This document shows positions 1-5,760 of a DNA stretch of 6,415 nucleotides, in pieces (positions within the stretch are counted from its first letter, which is position 1; every line of letters starts with the position of its first letter). The position numbers were made by a program, and so were the translations under genes. Origin of the DNA: Streptosporangiaceae bacterium (GTDB lineage: Bacteria > Actinomycetota > Actinomycetes > Streptosporangiales > Streptosporangiaceae); NCBI GenBank assembly GCA_030050125.1, contig JASIJN010000084.1:1-6415 (forward strand), in the 5' to 3' direction. Under the pieces are notes generated by a model. It saw only the letters and a program-made list of their open reading frames with translations. It was not told the DNA's origin and did not search any database.

Positions 1-33
1 CGCCTCCGCTCCCGGTGCGGTCTGTTCGCTCAT
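1..33 (-). CDS. N-terminus of next minus-strand gene, probably NAD-dependent DNA ligase (partial)
   Basis: An ATG at 33-31 overlaps the TGA stop (32-30) of the methionine-synthase-like gene as ATGA. AGGAG at 46-42 on the minus strand lies 8 nt upstream, so initiation here is well supported. The visible 11 residues read MSEQTAPGAEA and then run off the window edge. The residues alone do not identify a family. The suggestion of ligA rests on the known actinobacterial order mnmA - methionine synthase-like - ligA, together with the hydrophilic, Ala/Glu-rich start common in actinobacterial LigA. The overlap implies translational coupling to the gene before it. Confidence 0.6.
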   Translation of the reverse strand, partial: MSEQTAPGAEA

Positions 34-1076
34 GATGAGGACTCCTCGATCAGCTCGGGCAGCAGCCGCGCCGCCTCACGGCACCGGGCCAGCGTGGCCC
101 GGGCTCCGGCCGGCGACGTGCCGGCCAGGCCGCAGGCCGGCGTCAGCACCACCTGGCGCTCCAGCCCGGCGGGCGCGATCCCCATCCGGTGCCACAGGTC
201 GGTCACCCCGGTCACGATGTCCTTGGCCTGACCAGGTGCGGACGAGCCGGCGCGTTCCGGAATCTGAAGGACGCCCGCCAGGACGCCCAGCCCGGCCTCG
301 ACCGCCTCGGCGAGCTCATCCTGCCCGCGCCCGCCGGGCCGCAGCAGGCTGAGGTCGCAGCTGACCGCCCGCGCCCCGGCATCCTTCAAGAGCAGGAACG
401 GTACGTCTGCCGCGCAGCAGTGCACCAGGCCGAAACTGGTCCCGGCGGCCAGGACCGTGTGCAGTCCGTCGCAGGTCACGGTGGTGTCCACGGCGCCCAC
501 CCGGTTCAGCCCGCTGGCGGTGGGCACCGAGCCGGCCAGCACCGCGGGCAGCGCCGGCTCGTCGAGCTGCAGCAGCACCGTCGCCCCGGGGATCCGGCCG
601 CGGATCTCGGCCACATGCGCCGCCACCCCCTCGGCCAGCGACGCGATCAGGTCCGCGACCGCGCCGGGGTCGGCCAGCACCGGGTTCTGGCTGCGGCTCA
701 GCTCGATCGTGGCGGCCAGCGTCCACGGGCCGCAGACCTGGATCTTGAACGCGCCGGTCCATTCCCCGGCGGCCTCCTGGACGGCGTCCAGGTCCGCGGC
801 CAGGAACCCGGCCGCGCGGCGCTGGTCGCGGCCGGGCCGGGCGGCCGCCTTCCAGCGGCCCGCCGTGATCTCGACCGGGATGTCCACGAGCATCGCCGCG
901 GTGCGGCCGGTTATCTCCGCCCCGGGCCCGCGAGCGGGCAGCTCGGGCAGGTGAGGCAGGTCGGGCAGCTCGCCAAGGACCACCGCGACGGCCTCGGCCG
1001 GATCCGTGCCGGGCATCGAGCCGACGCCGGTGGCGCTGCAGGCCGGCCAGGGAAACGCCGGTGACTCATCGCTCAC
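30..1076 (-). CDS. Cobalamin-independent methionine synthase-like protein (MetE C-terminal type)
   Basis: A protein of 348 residues resembling the catalytic C-terminal barrel of MetE, without the N-terminal half of full-length MetE (about 750 residues). After a short start comes ATGVGSMPGTDPAEAV, typical of this actinobacterial family, then LPELPARGPGAE. LDEPALP is at residues 171-177. The likely zinc ligands are His219 and Cys221 in LVHCCA and Cys315 in TPACGLAG. The family transfers a methyl group to a thiol, classically homocysteine. The methyl donor of these short forms is uncertain, so metE is not assigned. The GTG at 1076 is preferred over the GTG at 1142 because a TAGGCT -10 element ends 7 nt before it, as in a leaderless transcript, and because homologues start just before the ATGVGS motif. 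The stop overlaps the next start, so the two genes are probably co-transcribed. Confidence 0.9.
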   Translation of the reverse strand: MSDESPAFPWPACSATGVGSMPGTDPAEAVAVVLGELPDLPHLPELPARGPGAEITGRTAAMLVDIPVEITAGRWKAAARPGRDQRRAAGFLAADLDAVQEAAGEWTGAFKIQVCGPWTLAATIELSRSQNPVLADPGAVADLIASLAEGVAAHVAEIRGRIPGATVLLQLDEPALPAVLAGSVPTASGLNRVGAVDTTVTCDGLHTVLAAGTSFGLVHCCAADVPFLLLKDAGARAVSCDLSLLRPGGRGQDELAEAVEAGLGVLAGVLQIPERAGSSAPGQAKDIVTGVTDLWHRMGIAPAGLERQVVLTPACGLAGTSPAGARATLARCREAARLLPELIEESSS

Positions 1077-1083
1077 GCAGCAG

Positions 1084-1089
1084 AGCCTA
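1084..1089 (-). promoter_or_regulatory. -10 element for leaderless methionine-synthase-like gene
   Basis: Read on the minus strand, TAGGCT fits the actinobacterial TANNNT -10 pattern and is followed by 7 nt and then the GTG at 1076. That spacing would put the transcription start at or next to the start codon. The -35 region (CTGCCT with a 17-nt spacer) is weak. There is no Shine-Dalgarno sequence before the GTG, which is consistent with a leaderless mRNA. Confidence 0.5.
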
Positions 1090-1201
1090 GCCAAAGCCAC
1101 CGACACAGGCAGCAGCGCGATTGTCTCGGTGTGCCAGGTCACAGCGGTGCCGTGGCCGCGCCGCCCCGCCTGCGGCCGGCCGTCCCGGGCCGCCGACCCG
1201 G

Positions 1202-1465
1202 TCAGTCGCCGGCGGCCGAACGCGGGCCGGAGAGCTCGGCGGGTTTGTCACCCGGGCGCCGGGGCCTCGGGCTGTCGTCGCCCGGCCGGCGAACGTACAG
1301 GCCGGTCAGGAACCGTCCGGCCAGCGTCCAGTGATCCGGAGCCTCGCGACTCAGCTTCTGTCTGCGGTCTTCCTTGCGACTTGCCGTGCTCACCAGGAAG
1401 ACGATCCCGGTGACCACCCCCGTGGTGAAGACCACTCCGATCGCTAGAAGTTCTACGGCCGTCAT
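1202..1465 (-). CDS. Small single-pass membrane protein, function unknown
   Basis: An 87-residue protein beginning MTAVELLAIG. Residues 2 to about 26 form one hydrophobic helix rich in Val, Ile, Gly and Thr. A strongly basic stretch follows (TASRKEDRRQKLSRE), so the C-terminus should be cytoplasmic. The remaining part contains HWTLAGRFLTGLYVRRPGDD and a Pro/Arg-rich tail. ATG at 1465 was chosen because AAAGGGGG lies 7 nt upstream. Extending the frame to the ATG at 1591 would add 42 residues with no family signal. It lies on the same strand as the methionine-synthase-like gene, 125 nt upstream of it. I do not recognise a family. It may be an ancestral resident of the mnmA-ligA neighbourhood or part of the inserted material. 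Confidence 0.7.
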   Translation of the reverse strand: MTAVELLAIGVVFTTGVVTGIVFLVSTASRKEDRRQKLSREAPDHWTLAGRFLTGLYVRRPGDDSPRPRRPGDKPAELSGPRSAAGD

Positions 1466-1466
1466 A

Positions 1467-1492
1467 GCTGATCCCCCTTTCATCTGATCAGC
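1467..1492 (-). promoter_or_regulatory. Hairpin with the Shine-Dalgarno sequence in its loop
   Basis: On the minus-strand mRNA, the arms GCUGAUC (1492-1486) and GAUCAGC (1473-1467) pair perfectly over 7 bp around a 12-nt loop, AGAUGAAAGGGG. The loop carries most of the Shine-Dalgarno sequence of the small membrane protein, and the stem ends one base before its ATG. The structure could hold the site open for ribosomes or be a binding target. No function is proven. Confidence 0.45.
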
Positions 1493-1682
1493 GGCTGACT
1501 CCCGCGCGGCTCCTTCTAGGCCTGTCGGCCGGTAGGCGTTGCCTGGGGCCGGACCGGGCGGCTCCGTGGTCCGCCGGACATCCATGCCCACCCAAGTGCT
1601 TGGACTGCCCAGCTGACCCCAGCATCCCCATCCTGTCCAGCTATCCCAACCTTTGGTACTATGCTGACATCATCGCGAGTGG

Positions 1683-1698
1683 ACGGCAATACGGCAAT
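1683..1698. repeat. Perfect tandem 8-mer next to the operator palindrome
   Basis: ACGGCAAT occurs twice with no gap (1683-1690 and 1691-1698), directly before the GGGATAATCCC palindrome. On the minus strand each copy contains TTGCCG, a partial match to a -35 hexamer. It may be a regulator binding repeat or a chance slippage duplication. Confidence 0.5.
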
Positions 1699-1716
1699 GG
1701 GATAATCCCGATTATC
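1699..1716 (+). promoter_or_regulatory. Overlapping palindromes with -10 hexamer, candidate GntR operator
   Basis: Two perfect inverted repeats overlap here: GGGAT-A-ATCCC (1699-1709) and GATAATC-CC-GATTATC (1701-1716). GATAAT at 1701-1706 also resembles a -10 hexamer for the plus strand. A possible -35, TGGACG (1680-1685), matches 4 of 6 positions but with a short 15-nt spacer. A dimeric GntR-family protein typically binds a short palindrome at its own promoter, so this is the best candidate autoregulatory operator for the gntR-MFS operon. Binding is inferred from position and symmetry only. Confidence 0.5.
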
Positions 1717-1771
1717 TTGATGAGTTACACCATCCTCTCGAGTCAGGTGGTTGGGATCTCTGGGAGGTCAC

Positions 1772-1840
1772 ATGGCTCGCCCCATGGACCGGCGGATGGC
1801 CGGCTCTCCGTGCCTCCAGGCCGGGAGACACCATGCCTGA
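1772..1840 (+). CDS. Possible 22-residue leader peptide overlapping the gntR start
   Basis: ATG at 1772 is preceded by GGGAGG with a 4-nt gap, a stronger ribosome binding site than that of gntR itself. The frame encodes MARPMDRRMAG, then SPCLQAGRHHA, and stops at TGA 1838-1840. Its last 8 bases overlap the first codons of gntR in another frame (+1 shift), an arrangement that would allow translational coupling. The peptide is basic and has no recognisable family. It could instead be a chance ORF within the 5' untranslated region. Confidence 0.35.
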   Translation: MARPMDRRMAGSPCLQAGRHHA

Positions 1841-2627
1841 ATCCATGTACCGGCAGATCGCCGAAGACCTCCGCCTGAGGATCGAGAAGGGCGAGCTGAG
1901 CCACGGCGACCAGCTGCCGACGGAGATCGAGCTCAGGGAGAAGTACGACGCGTCGCGGAACACCGTCCGCGACGCGGTGAAGTGGCTCATGACCCGCGGG
2001 CTGGTGGAGACACGCCCCGGTCAGGGCACGTTCGTCGTCGCGAAGATCGAGCCCTACGTCACGATCCTGACCGGCGAGGCCGACCGGTCGGCCGGCGACG
2101 GCGACATCTACATCAACGAGGTGAAAGCCACCCGCCGCAGCCCGACGGCCACGGTCCCCCGGGTGGAGATCCAGCAGATCACCGGGGTGGTGGCCGAGGA
2201 ACTCCAGGTCGAGGAGAACACCATGGTGGTGAGCCGCCACCAGCAGCGGTCGATCGACGGCATACCGTTCTCGCTGCAGACGTCGTTCTATCCGATGAGC
2301 CTGGTGCAACGCGGCGCGACCCGGCTCATCCAGGCGGAGGACATCCCGCAAGGAGTCGTGGCCTACCTGAGCGACCAGCTCGAGGTCAGGCAGGTCGGCT
2401 ACCGCGACAAGGTCACCGTGCGCGCGCCCGACCCGAACGAGACCGCGTATTTCAAGCTGCCCGACGACGGGCGGGTGCCCGTGTTCGAGGTCCGCAGGAC
2501 CGCGTTCGATCAGACCGGCCATCCATGCCGGCTCACGGTCAGCGTCTACCCGGCGGACCGCAATCAGTTCACGATCAACGTCGGCGAGGCACCGCCCGAG
2601 ATACCGGCCGCCTCCGGCCAGCACTAG
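1833..2627 (+). CDS. GntR-family transcriptional regulator, HutC/FarR type with UTRA domain
   Basis: A 264-residue regulator of usual length for the HutC subfamily. Residues 5-70 form the winged helix-turn-helix: MYRQIAEDLRLRIEKGEL, then QLPTEIELREKYDASRNTVRDAV with the recognition helix at about 41-52, then the wing GLVETRPGQGTFVV. Residues about 95-250 match a UTRA ligand-binding fold, with RHQQRSIDGIPFSLQTSFYP and the distal FEVRRTAFDQTGHPCRLTVSVYPADRNQF. The family usually represses its own promoter and neighbours until a small effector binds the UTRA domain. The effector cannot be read from sequence. ATG at 1833 has GGGAG 5 nt upstream; the ATG at 1845 is a poorer option. The MFS gene starts 42 nt after the stop on the same strand, so an operon is likely and the exporter is the natural target. 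Confidence 0.93.
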   Translation: MPESMYRQIAEDLRLRIEKGELSHGDQLPTEIELREKYDASRNTVRDAVKWLMTRGLVETRPGQGTFVVAKIEPYVTILTGEADRSAGDGDIYINEVKATRRSPTATVPRVEIQQITGVVAEELQVEENTMVVSRHQQRSIDGIPFSLQTSFYPMSLVQRGATRLIQAEDIPQGVVAYLSDQLEVRQVGYRDKVTVRAPDPNETAYFKLPDDGRVPVFEVRRTAFDQTGHPCRLTVSVYPADRNQFTINVGEAPPEIPAASGQH

Positions 2628-2669
2628 CAACCGCCCGGACAAGCGTCAACGACGACCAACCGGAGACCC

Positions 2670-4112
2670 ATGTCAGCCACGGCGCAGTCAGAGGCGGCCA
2701 GAGCCACGTCGCCCGCCGCCCGGGTTCGCGCGGGGACCGGCCGTCATGACGTCCTTCGCATCGGCTCCGTCCGGCCCAGGCCGGGCCCGCCTCCGGGCGG
2801 ACGGTTGCTGCGGATGCCGCAGTGGCTCACCGGCTCCGGCTTTCTCCCGTTCCGGCGCCCGGAGCAGAAATCCGCCTCCTGGCAGGTGCTCAGGCACCGC
2901 CGCTTCCTCGGTTACTTCGCCGGAAGCCTGGTCTCGAACCTCGGCACCTGGCTGCAGAACACCGCCCAGATGCTGCTCGCCTATCAGCTCACGCACTCCC
3001 CGTTCGCCGTCGGCGTGGTCACCAGCGCGCAGTTCGCCGGCTTCCTGCTGATCGGCCCGTGGGCCGCCACGCTGGCCGACCGGGTCGGCAGCAAGCGGGT
3101 CCTGATCGGCAGCCAGTTGCTGTCCGCCTTCATCGCCGCCACCCTGGCCGGCCTGCAGCTCAGCGGGGCACTCACCGAGTTCCAGCTCACCCTCGGCGCC
3201 CTGGGCATGGGCCTGGCCTTCACGTTCGCGCTGCCGGTGCAGACCGCGATGGTGCCCAGCCTGGTGCCGGAGGACGAGACCAAGGCCGCCATGGCGATGA
3301 ACTCGGTGTCGTACAACGCCGGGCGGACGCTGGCCCCGGTGCTCTGCGTGGCGGTCATCGCCAGCATCGGGGCGGGCTGGGCGTTCGCGCTCAACGCCAT
3401 CTCCTTCGTCGTCTTCGCCGTCACGATCGTCGCGGTCCGGCCGTACAGCGCCCCCCCGCCGCCCCGCCGGGCCCATGACTGGCTGGGCCTGCGCATCGCC
3501 GTGTGGCGGCCGCGGATCCTGCTGTTGCTGGCGATGGTCGCCGCCGTCACCGCGGCCGACGACCCGGTGCTCGTGCTCGGGCCCGCGCTCGCCCGGCACG
3601 CCCTGGCCGTCTCGAGCGTCTGGCCCGCCTACTTCCTTTCCGCGCTGGGCCTGGGGACGGTGCTCGGGGCGCTGGTGCCGACCAAGGCGTCGACCGCACG
3701 CCGGGCGGCCATCCCCCTGCTCGCACTGGCCATTTCCGTGATCATCTTCGCGGCGGGCATCAACGCGTGGCTCAGCCTGCTCGCCGCCGTCGCCGCAGGC
3801 ATCGCCGGACTGCTGACCGGCGCCGCCACGCAGGCCCTGCTGCTGAAGACGGCCGGACCGGCGCAGGCGACCCAGGTCATGGCGCTCTGGGCGATCGCCT
3901 GGGCGGGCAGCAAGCCGCTGGCCTCGCTGGCCGACGGGTGGCTCGCCGGCCACGTCGGGCTGCTGCGCACCGGGGTGATCCTGACCGCCCCGGCCATCGT
4001 CGTGGCGCTGCTCGAACTGTTCCTGTGGCCCAGGGTCAGGAACTGGCTGAAGGCTCGCATGCGCCAGCACAACGCGGCGCATCCTGCCATTCCGTTAATC
4101 CTGCAACGCTGA
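2670..4112 (+). CDS. MFS transporter, drug/secretion-effector exporter type (MFS_3/DHA3-like)
   Basis: A 480-residue integral membrane protein with about 12 hydrophobic helices. They lie roughly at 79-103, 113-136, 145-165, 170-194, 219-232, 234-256, 283-302, 318-337, 346-364, 366-389, 403-424 and 432-453. The segment RHRRFLGYFAGSLVSNLGTWLQNTAQ and the following helix resemble the transmembrane secretion effector group (PF05977-like). ADRVGSKRV at 136-144 is the MFS motif A between helices 2 and 3. A basic, proline-rich central loop lies at about 257-282. The likely role is proton-coupled export of a small molecule from the cytoplasm; the substrate is unknown. ATG at 2670 has GGAG 4 nt upstream. 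The first 48 residues are unusual, rich in Ala, Arg and Pro, so a start at Met49 (2814) is possible, though no ribosome binding site is seen there. Confidence 0.92.
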   Translation: MSATAQSEAARATSPAARVRAGTGRHDVLRIGSVRPRPGPPPGGRLLRMPQWLTGSGFLPFRRPEQKSASWQVLRHRRFLGYFAGSLVSNLGTWLQNTAQMLLAYQLTHSPFAVGVVTSAQFAGFLLIGPWAATLADRVGSKRVLIGSQLLSAFIAATLAGLQLSGALTEFQLTLGALGMGLAFTFALPVQTAMVPSLVPEDETKAAMAMNSVSYNAGRTLAPVLCVAVIASIGAGWAFALNAISFVVFAVTIVAVRPYSAPPPPRRAHDWLGLRIAVWRPRILLLLAMVAAVTAADDPVLVLGPALARHALAVSSVWPAYFLSALGLGTVLGALVPTKASTARRAAIPLLALAISVIIFAAGINAWLSLLAAVAAGIAGLLTGAATQALLLKTAGPAQATQVMALWAIAWAGSKPLASLADGWLAGHVGLLRTGVILTAPAIVVALLELFLWPRVRNWLKARMRQHNAAHPAIPLILQR

Positions 4113-4155
4113 TCTCTTTCTGCCCCTCGCGGCATTCCCGTTACTCACCCGCCGG

Positions 4156-4197
4156 ACACGATGCGGTTCCTTCGCCGGGCGAAGGAACCGTCCGTGT
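4156..4197 (+). terminator. Strong two-part hairpin terminator after the MFS gene
   Basis: The stop codon of the MFS gene is 43 nt upstream. Perfect 13-base arms CGGTTCCTTCGCC (4164-4176) and GGCGAAGGAACCG (4178-4190) flank one G. An outer helix, ACACG (4156-4160) with CGTGT (4193-4197), extends the structure across a 3/2-nt internal loop. There is no T-tract, as is common for actinobacterial intrinsic terminators. The symmetry means it could work on both strands. Confidence 0.75.
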
Positions 4198-4228
4198 GCT
4201 CGGGCATATGGCCAGATCAACGGCTCGC

Positions 4229-4258
4229 GCCCGGCGAACCGGCCCGGCGAAGCCGGGC
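4229..4258. terminator. Second hairpin block with repeated GCCCGGCGAA
   Basis: GCCCGGCGAA occurs twice (4229-4238 and 4242-4251). The second copy forms a perfect 7-bp hairpin GCCCGGC-GAA-GCCGGGC (4242-4258). The first copy can fold as CCGG-CGAA-CCGG. On the minus strand this would be the first strong hairpin after the mnmA stop at 4415, so it may end mnmA transcription. Bidirectional termination for the converging units is plausible but not shown. Confidence 0.5.
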
Positions 4259-4308
4259 ATTTCCGGCCTCTCGGCGACTTGCGGCCGACCCGGCAACAGC
4301 CCATTCTG

Positions 4309-4314
4309 GATAAT
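4309..4314 (+). promoter_or_regulatory. Candidate -10 element for the 20-codon ORF
   Basis: GATAAT sits in a short AT-rich patch, 29 nt before the ATG at 4344. This would give a 5' leader of about 23 nt that includes the ribosome binding site. No good -35 hexamer is seen at 17-18 nt. The 7-mer GGATAAT is shared with the palindrome upstream of gntR (1700-1706), so the same regulator could touch both sites. Confidence 0.35.
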
Positions 4315-4343
4315 TGGACCTGGTTACGGGCGGAGGAGGTGTA

Positions 4344-4406
4344 ATGGCGAAGCGCCACTGTCGTCCATCAGCGCAGTACCGCTACGAGCACTACGACCCC
4401 CGCTGA
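4344..4406 (+). CDS. Very small ORF (20 residues) with strong ribosome binding site
   Basis: GGAGGAGGT at 4332-4340 is a near-ideal Shine-Dalgarno sequence, 3-7 nt before the ATG depending on the register used. The frame encodes MAKRHCRPSA followed by QYRYEHYDPR and ends at TGA 4404. The peptide is basic, has one Cys and three Tyr, and no hydrophobic segment. A possible -10 element lies upstream, and the gene ends 8 nt from the converging stop of mnmA. I do not recognise a family. It could be a true small protein, a leader peptide separated from its target, or the 5' stump of a lost gene. Confidence 0.4.
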   Translation: MAKRHCRPSAQYRYEHYDPR

Positions 4407-4414
4407 GGGCTCGG

Positions 4415-5680
4415 TCACGCGCTCGTGGACTGGCGACGCTCATGGAAGAGACAGCCGCGGTCTGTCACGCTGTCGGCGCTGCACCCCGCTGACACCAGGT
4501 GCTCCTGGGTGAACCGGGTGGCGTCGGCAGCGTGCACGCTTGCCCGGCCGGTGTCCGGTGAGTGGCTCGGTGCGTGTTCGGCGCGTCCCGGCCGCCGGCC
4601 CGAGCGCGTGATCGTGGCGCTGCCGAGCACCGCATCCCCGTCGTAGAGCACCGCGGCCTGGCCCCTGGCCACACCCCGGGCCGGCTCGTTCAAACTGATC
4701 CGCAGGATGCCGCCGTCCTGCCGCGCCGTCGCGGGGTGAACCTGGCCGTGGGCGCGCATCTGCACGAGGCAGTCGATGGCGCCGGCCGGCGGACGGCAGC
4801 CGCTCCAGACCGGCCGGTCGGCCTCGAACTCGTCCGCGCCCAGCGCCTCGGCCGGGCCGACGGTCACCGTGTTGGACACCGGCTCGATGTCCAGGACGTA
4901 CCGGGGCCTGCCGTCCGGCGCCGGGGTCCCGATGCGCAGGCCCTTGCGCTGGCCGACCGTGAAGCCGTAGCTGCCGTCGTGACGGCCGACGACGTCGCCG
5001 CCGGTGTCGACGATCCGGCCGGGCTTGCTCCCGAGCCGGCCGCGCAGGAACTTCCTGGTGTCGCCGTCGGCGATGAAGCAGACGTCGTGGCTGTCCGGCT
5101 TGTCGGCCACGGCCAGCCCGCGCTCGGCCGCCTCCTTGCGCACCTGTTCCTTGGTCGTGTCGCCGAGCGGGAACATGGCCCGGGCCAGCTGCTCGCTGGT
5201 CAGCACCGCGAGCACGTACGACTGGTCCTTGGCCGGGTCCACGCTGCGCCGCAGCCGCCGCCCGCCGCCGGGGCCGGGCACCAGGCGGGCGTGGTGGCCG
5301 GTGCAGACGGCGTCGAAGCCGAGCGCGACCGCGCGGTCGAGCACGGCGGCGAACTTGATCTTCTCGTTGCACCGCAGGCACGGGTTGGGCGTGCGCCCCC
5401 GCGCGTACTCGTCCACGAAGTCCTGCACCACGTCCCGGTGGAACTGCTCGGCCAGGTCCCAGACGTAGAACGGGATGCCGATCACGTCGGCGGCGCGGCG
5501 CGCGTCCCTGGCGTCTTCCAGGGTGCAGCAACCGCGTGCGCCGGTCCGGTAGGAGCTTGGGTTCCTGGACAGCGCGAGGTGGACGCCGGTCACTTCGTGA
5601 CCGGCGTCGGCGGCCCGGGCGGCCGCCGTCGCGGAGTCGACGCCGCCGGACATCGCGGCGAGCACGCGTAGTCGGTTCAT
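4415..5680 (-). CDS. mnmA: tRNA-uridine 2-sulfurtransferase MnmA with C-terminal extension
   Basis: MnmA thiolates uridine 34 of Lys, Glu and Gln tRNAs using ATP and persulfide sulfur. The 421-residue product starts [20 protein letters not shown], with the PP-loop SGGVDS at 11-16. Catalytic Cys104 ([13 protein letters not shown]) and Cys201 ([10 protein letters not shown]) correspond to the two active cysteines of E. coli Mnm[15 protein letters not shown] (here [14 protein letters not shown]) and YVLDIEP blocks follow, and the C-terminal beta-barrel ends at SATITRS, residue 360, the family's usual length. A further 61 residues of low-complexity, Arg/Ser/Ala-rich sequence then run to TGA 4415-4417. 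GC at third positions in this tail (about 82% by hand count) seems lower than in the core. ATG at 5680 is chosen because SGGVDS falls at the usual distance and a TACCCT -10 ends 8 nt before it, implying a leaderless mRNA. An upstream in-frame start at 5725 is unlikely. Confidence 0.95.
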   Translation of the reverse strand: MNRLRVLAAMSGGVDSATAAARAADAGHEVTGVHLALSRNPSSYRTGARGCCTLEDARDARRAADVIGIPFYVWDLAEQFHRDVVQDFVDEYARGRTPNPCLRCNEKIKFAAVLDRAVALGFDAVCTGHHARLVPGPGGGRRLRRSVDPAKDQSYVLAVLTSEQLARAMFPLGDTTKEQVRKEAAERGLAVADKPDSHDVCFIADGDTRKFLRGRLGSKPGRIVDTGGDVVGRHDGSYGFTVGQRKGLRIGTPAPDGRPRYVLDIEPVSNTVTVGPAEALGADEFEADRPVWSGCRPPAGAIDCLVQMRAHGQVHPATARQDGGILRISLNEPARGVARGQAAVLYDGDAVLGSATITRSGRRPGRAEHAPSHSPDTGRASVHAADATRFTQEHLVSAGCSADSVTDRGCLFHERRQSTSA

Positions 5681-5688
5681 TTGGTTCG

Positions 5689-5694
5689 AGGGTA
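5689..5694 (-). promoter_or_regulatory. -10 element for leaderless mnmA
   Basis: On the minus strand TACCCT fits TANNNT and lies 8 nt before the ATG at 5680, placing the transcription start at the start codon. No Shine-Dalgarno sequence precedes the ATG. The -35 region is G/C-rich and not recognisable. Confidence 0.5.
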
Positions 5695-5760
5695 TGCGGC
5701 CCGGCGACGTCGTGCGCGGGCGCACCGGGCAGACTGTGATGTCAGCCCACGCGCCCCGCG

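Larger units (their letters stand above)
1466..1832. promoter_or_regulatory. Divergent control region between the small membrane protein and gntR
   Basis: 367 bases without a long credible gene. From left to right they hold the SD hairpin (1467-1492), an interrupted palindrome CCAAG-TG-CTTGG (1592-1603) and a TACTAT -10-like hexamer (1657-1662). An imperfect palindrome, ATGCTGACATCAT, is at 1661-1673. The tandem 8-mer is at 1683-1698 and overlapping palindromes with a GATAAT hexamer are at 1699-1716. The leader ORF starts at 1772. The stretch 1650-1730 is clearly more AT-rich than its surroundings, as expected of a promoter. No convincing -10/-35 pair was found for the minus-strand gene. Confidence 0.6.

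Noticed and set aside
1600..1878. A 92-residue plus-strand frame spanning the gntR promoter
   Set aside because: It crosses the palindromes and the gntR start, has no ribosome binding site and has irregular composition with no family signal. A promoter reading explains the region better.
1743..2642. A 299-residue minus-strand frame opposite gntR
   Set aside because: It is the antisense shadow of a well-recognised GntR protein, a common effect of high GC content.
2688..4082. A 464-residue minus-strand frame opposite the MFS gene
   Set aside because: Its Gly/Arg/Gln/Asp-rich low-complexity product is typical of an antisense GC-rich frame, while the plus strand has a clear transporter.
4095..4358. 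An 87-residue minus-strand frame across the terminator region
   Set aside because: It reads through both hairpins and overlaps the 20-codon ORF. Its product is basic low-complexity sequence with no family signal.
4344..4406. RiPP precursor peptide exported by the MFS protein
   Set aside because: There is no modifying enzyme, protease or recognisable leader-core boundary in the window. A Tyr-rich peptide next to an exporter is not enough.
4562..5671. A 369-residue plus-strand frame opposite mnmA
   Set aside because: MnmA on the minus strand carries all family motifs, so this frame is a shadow.
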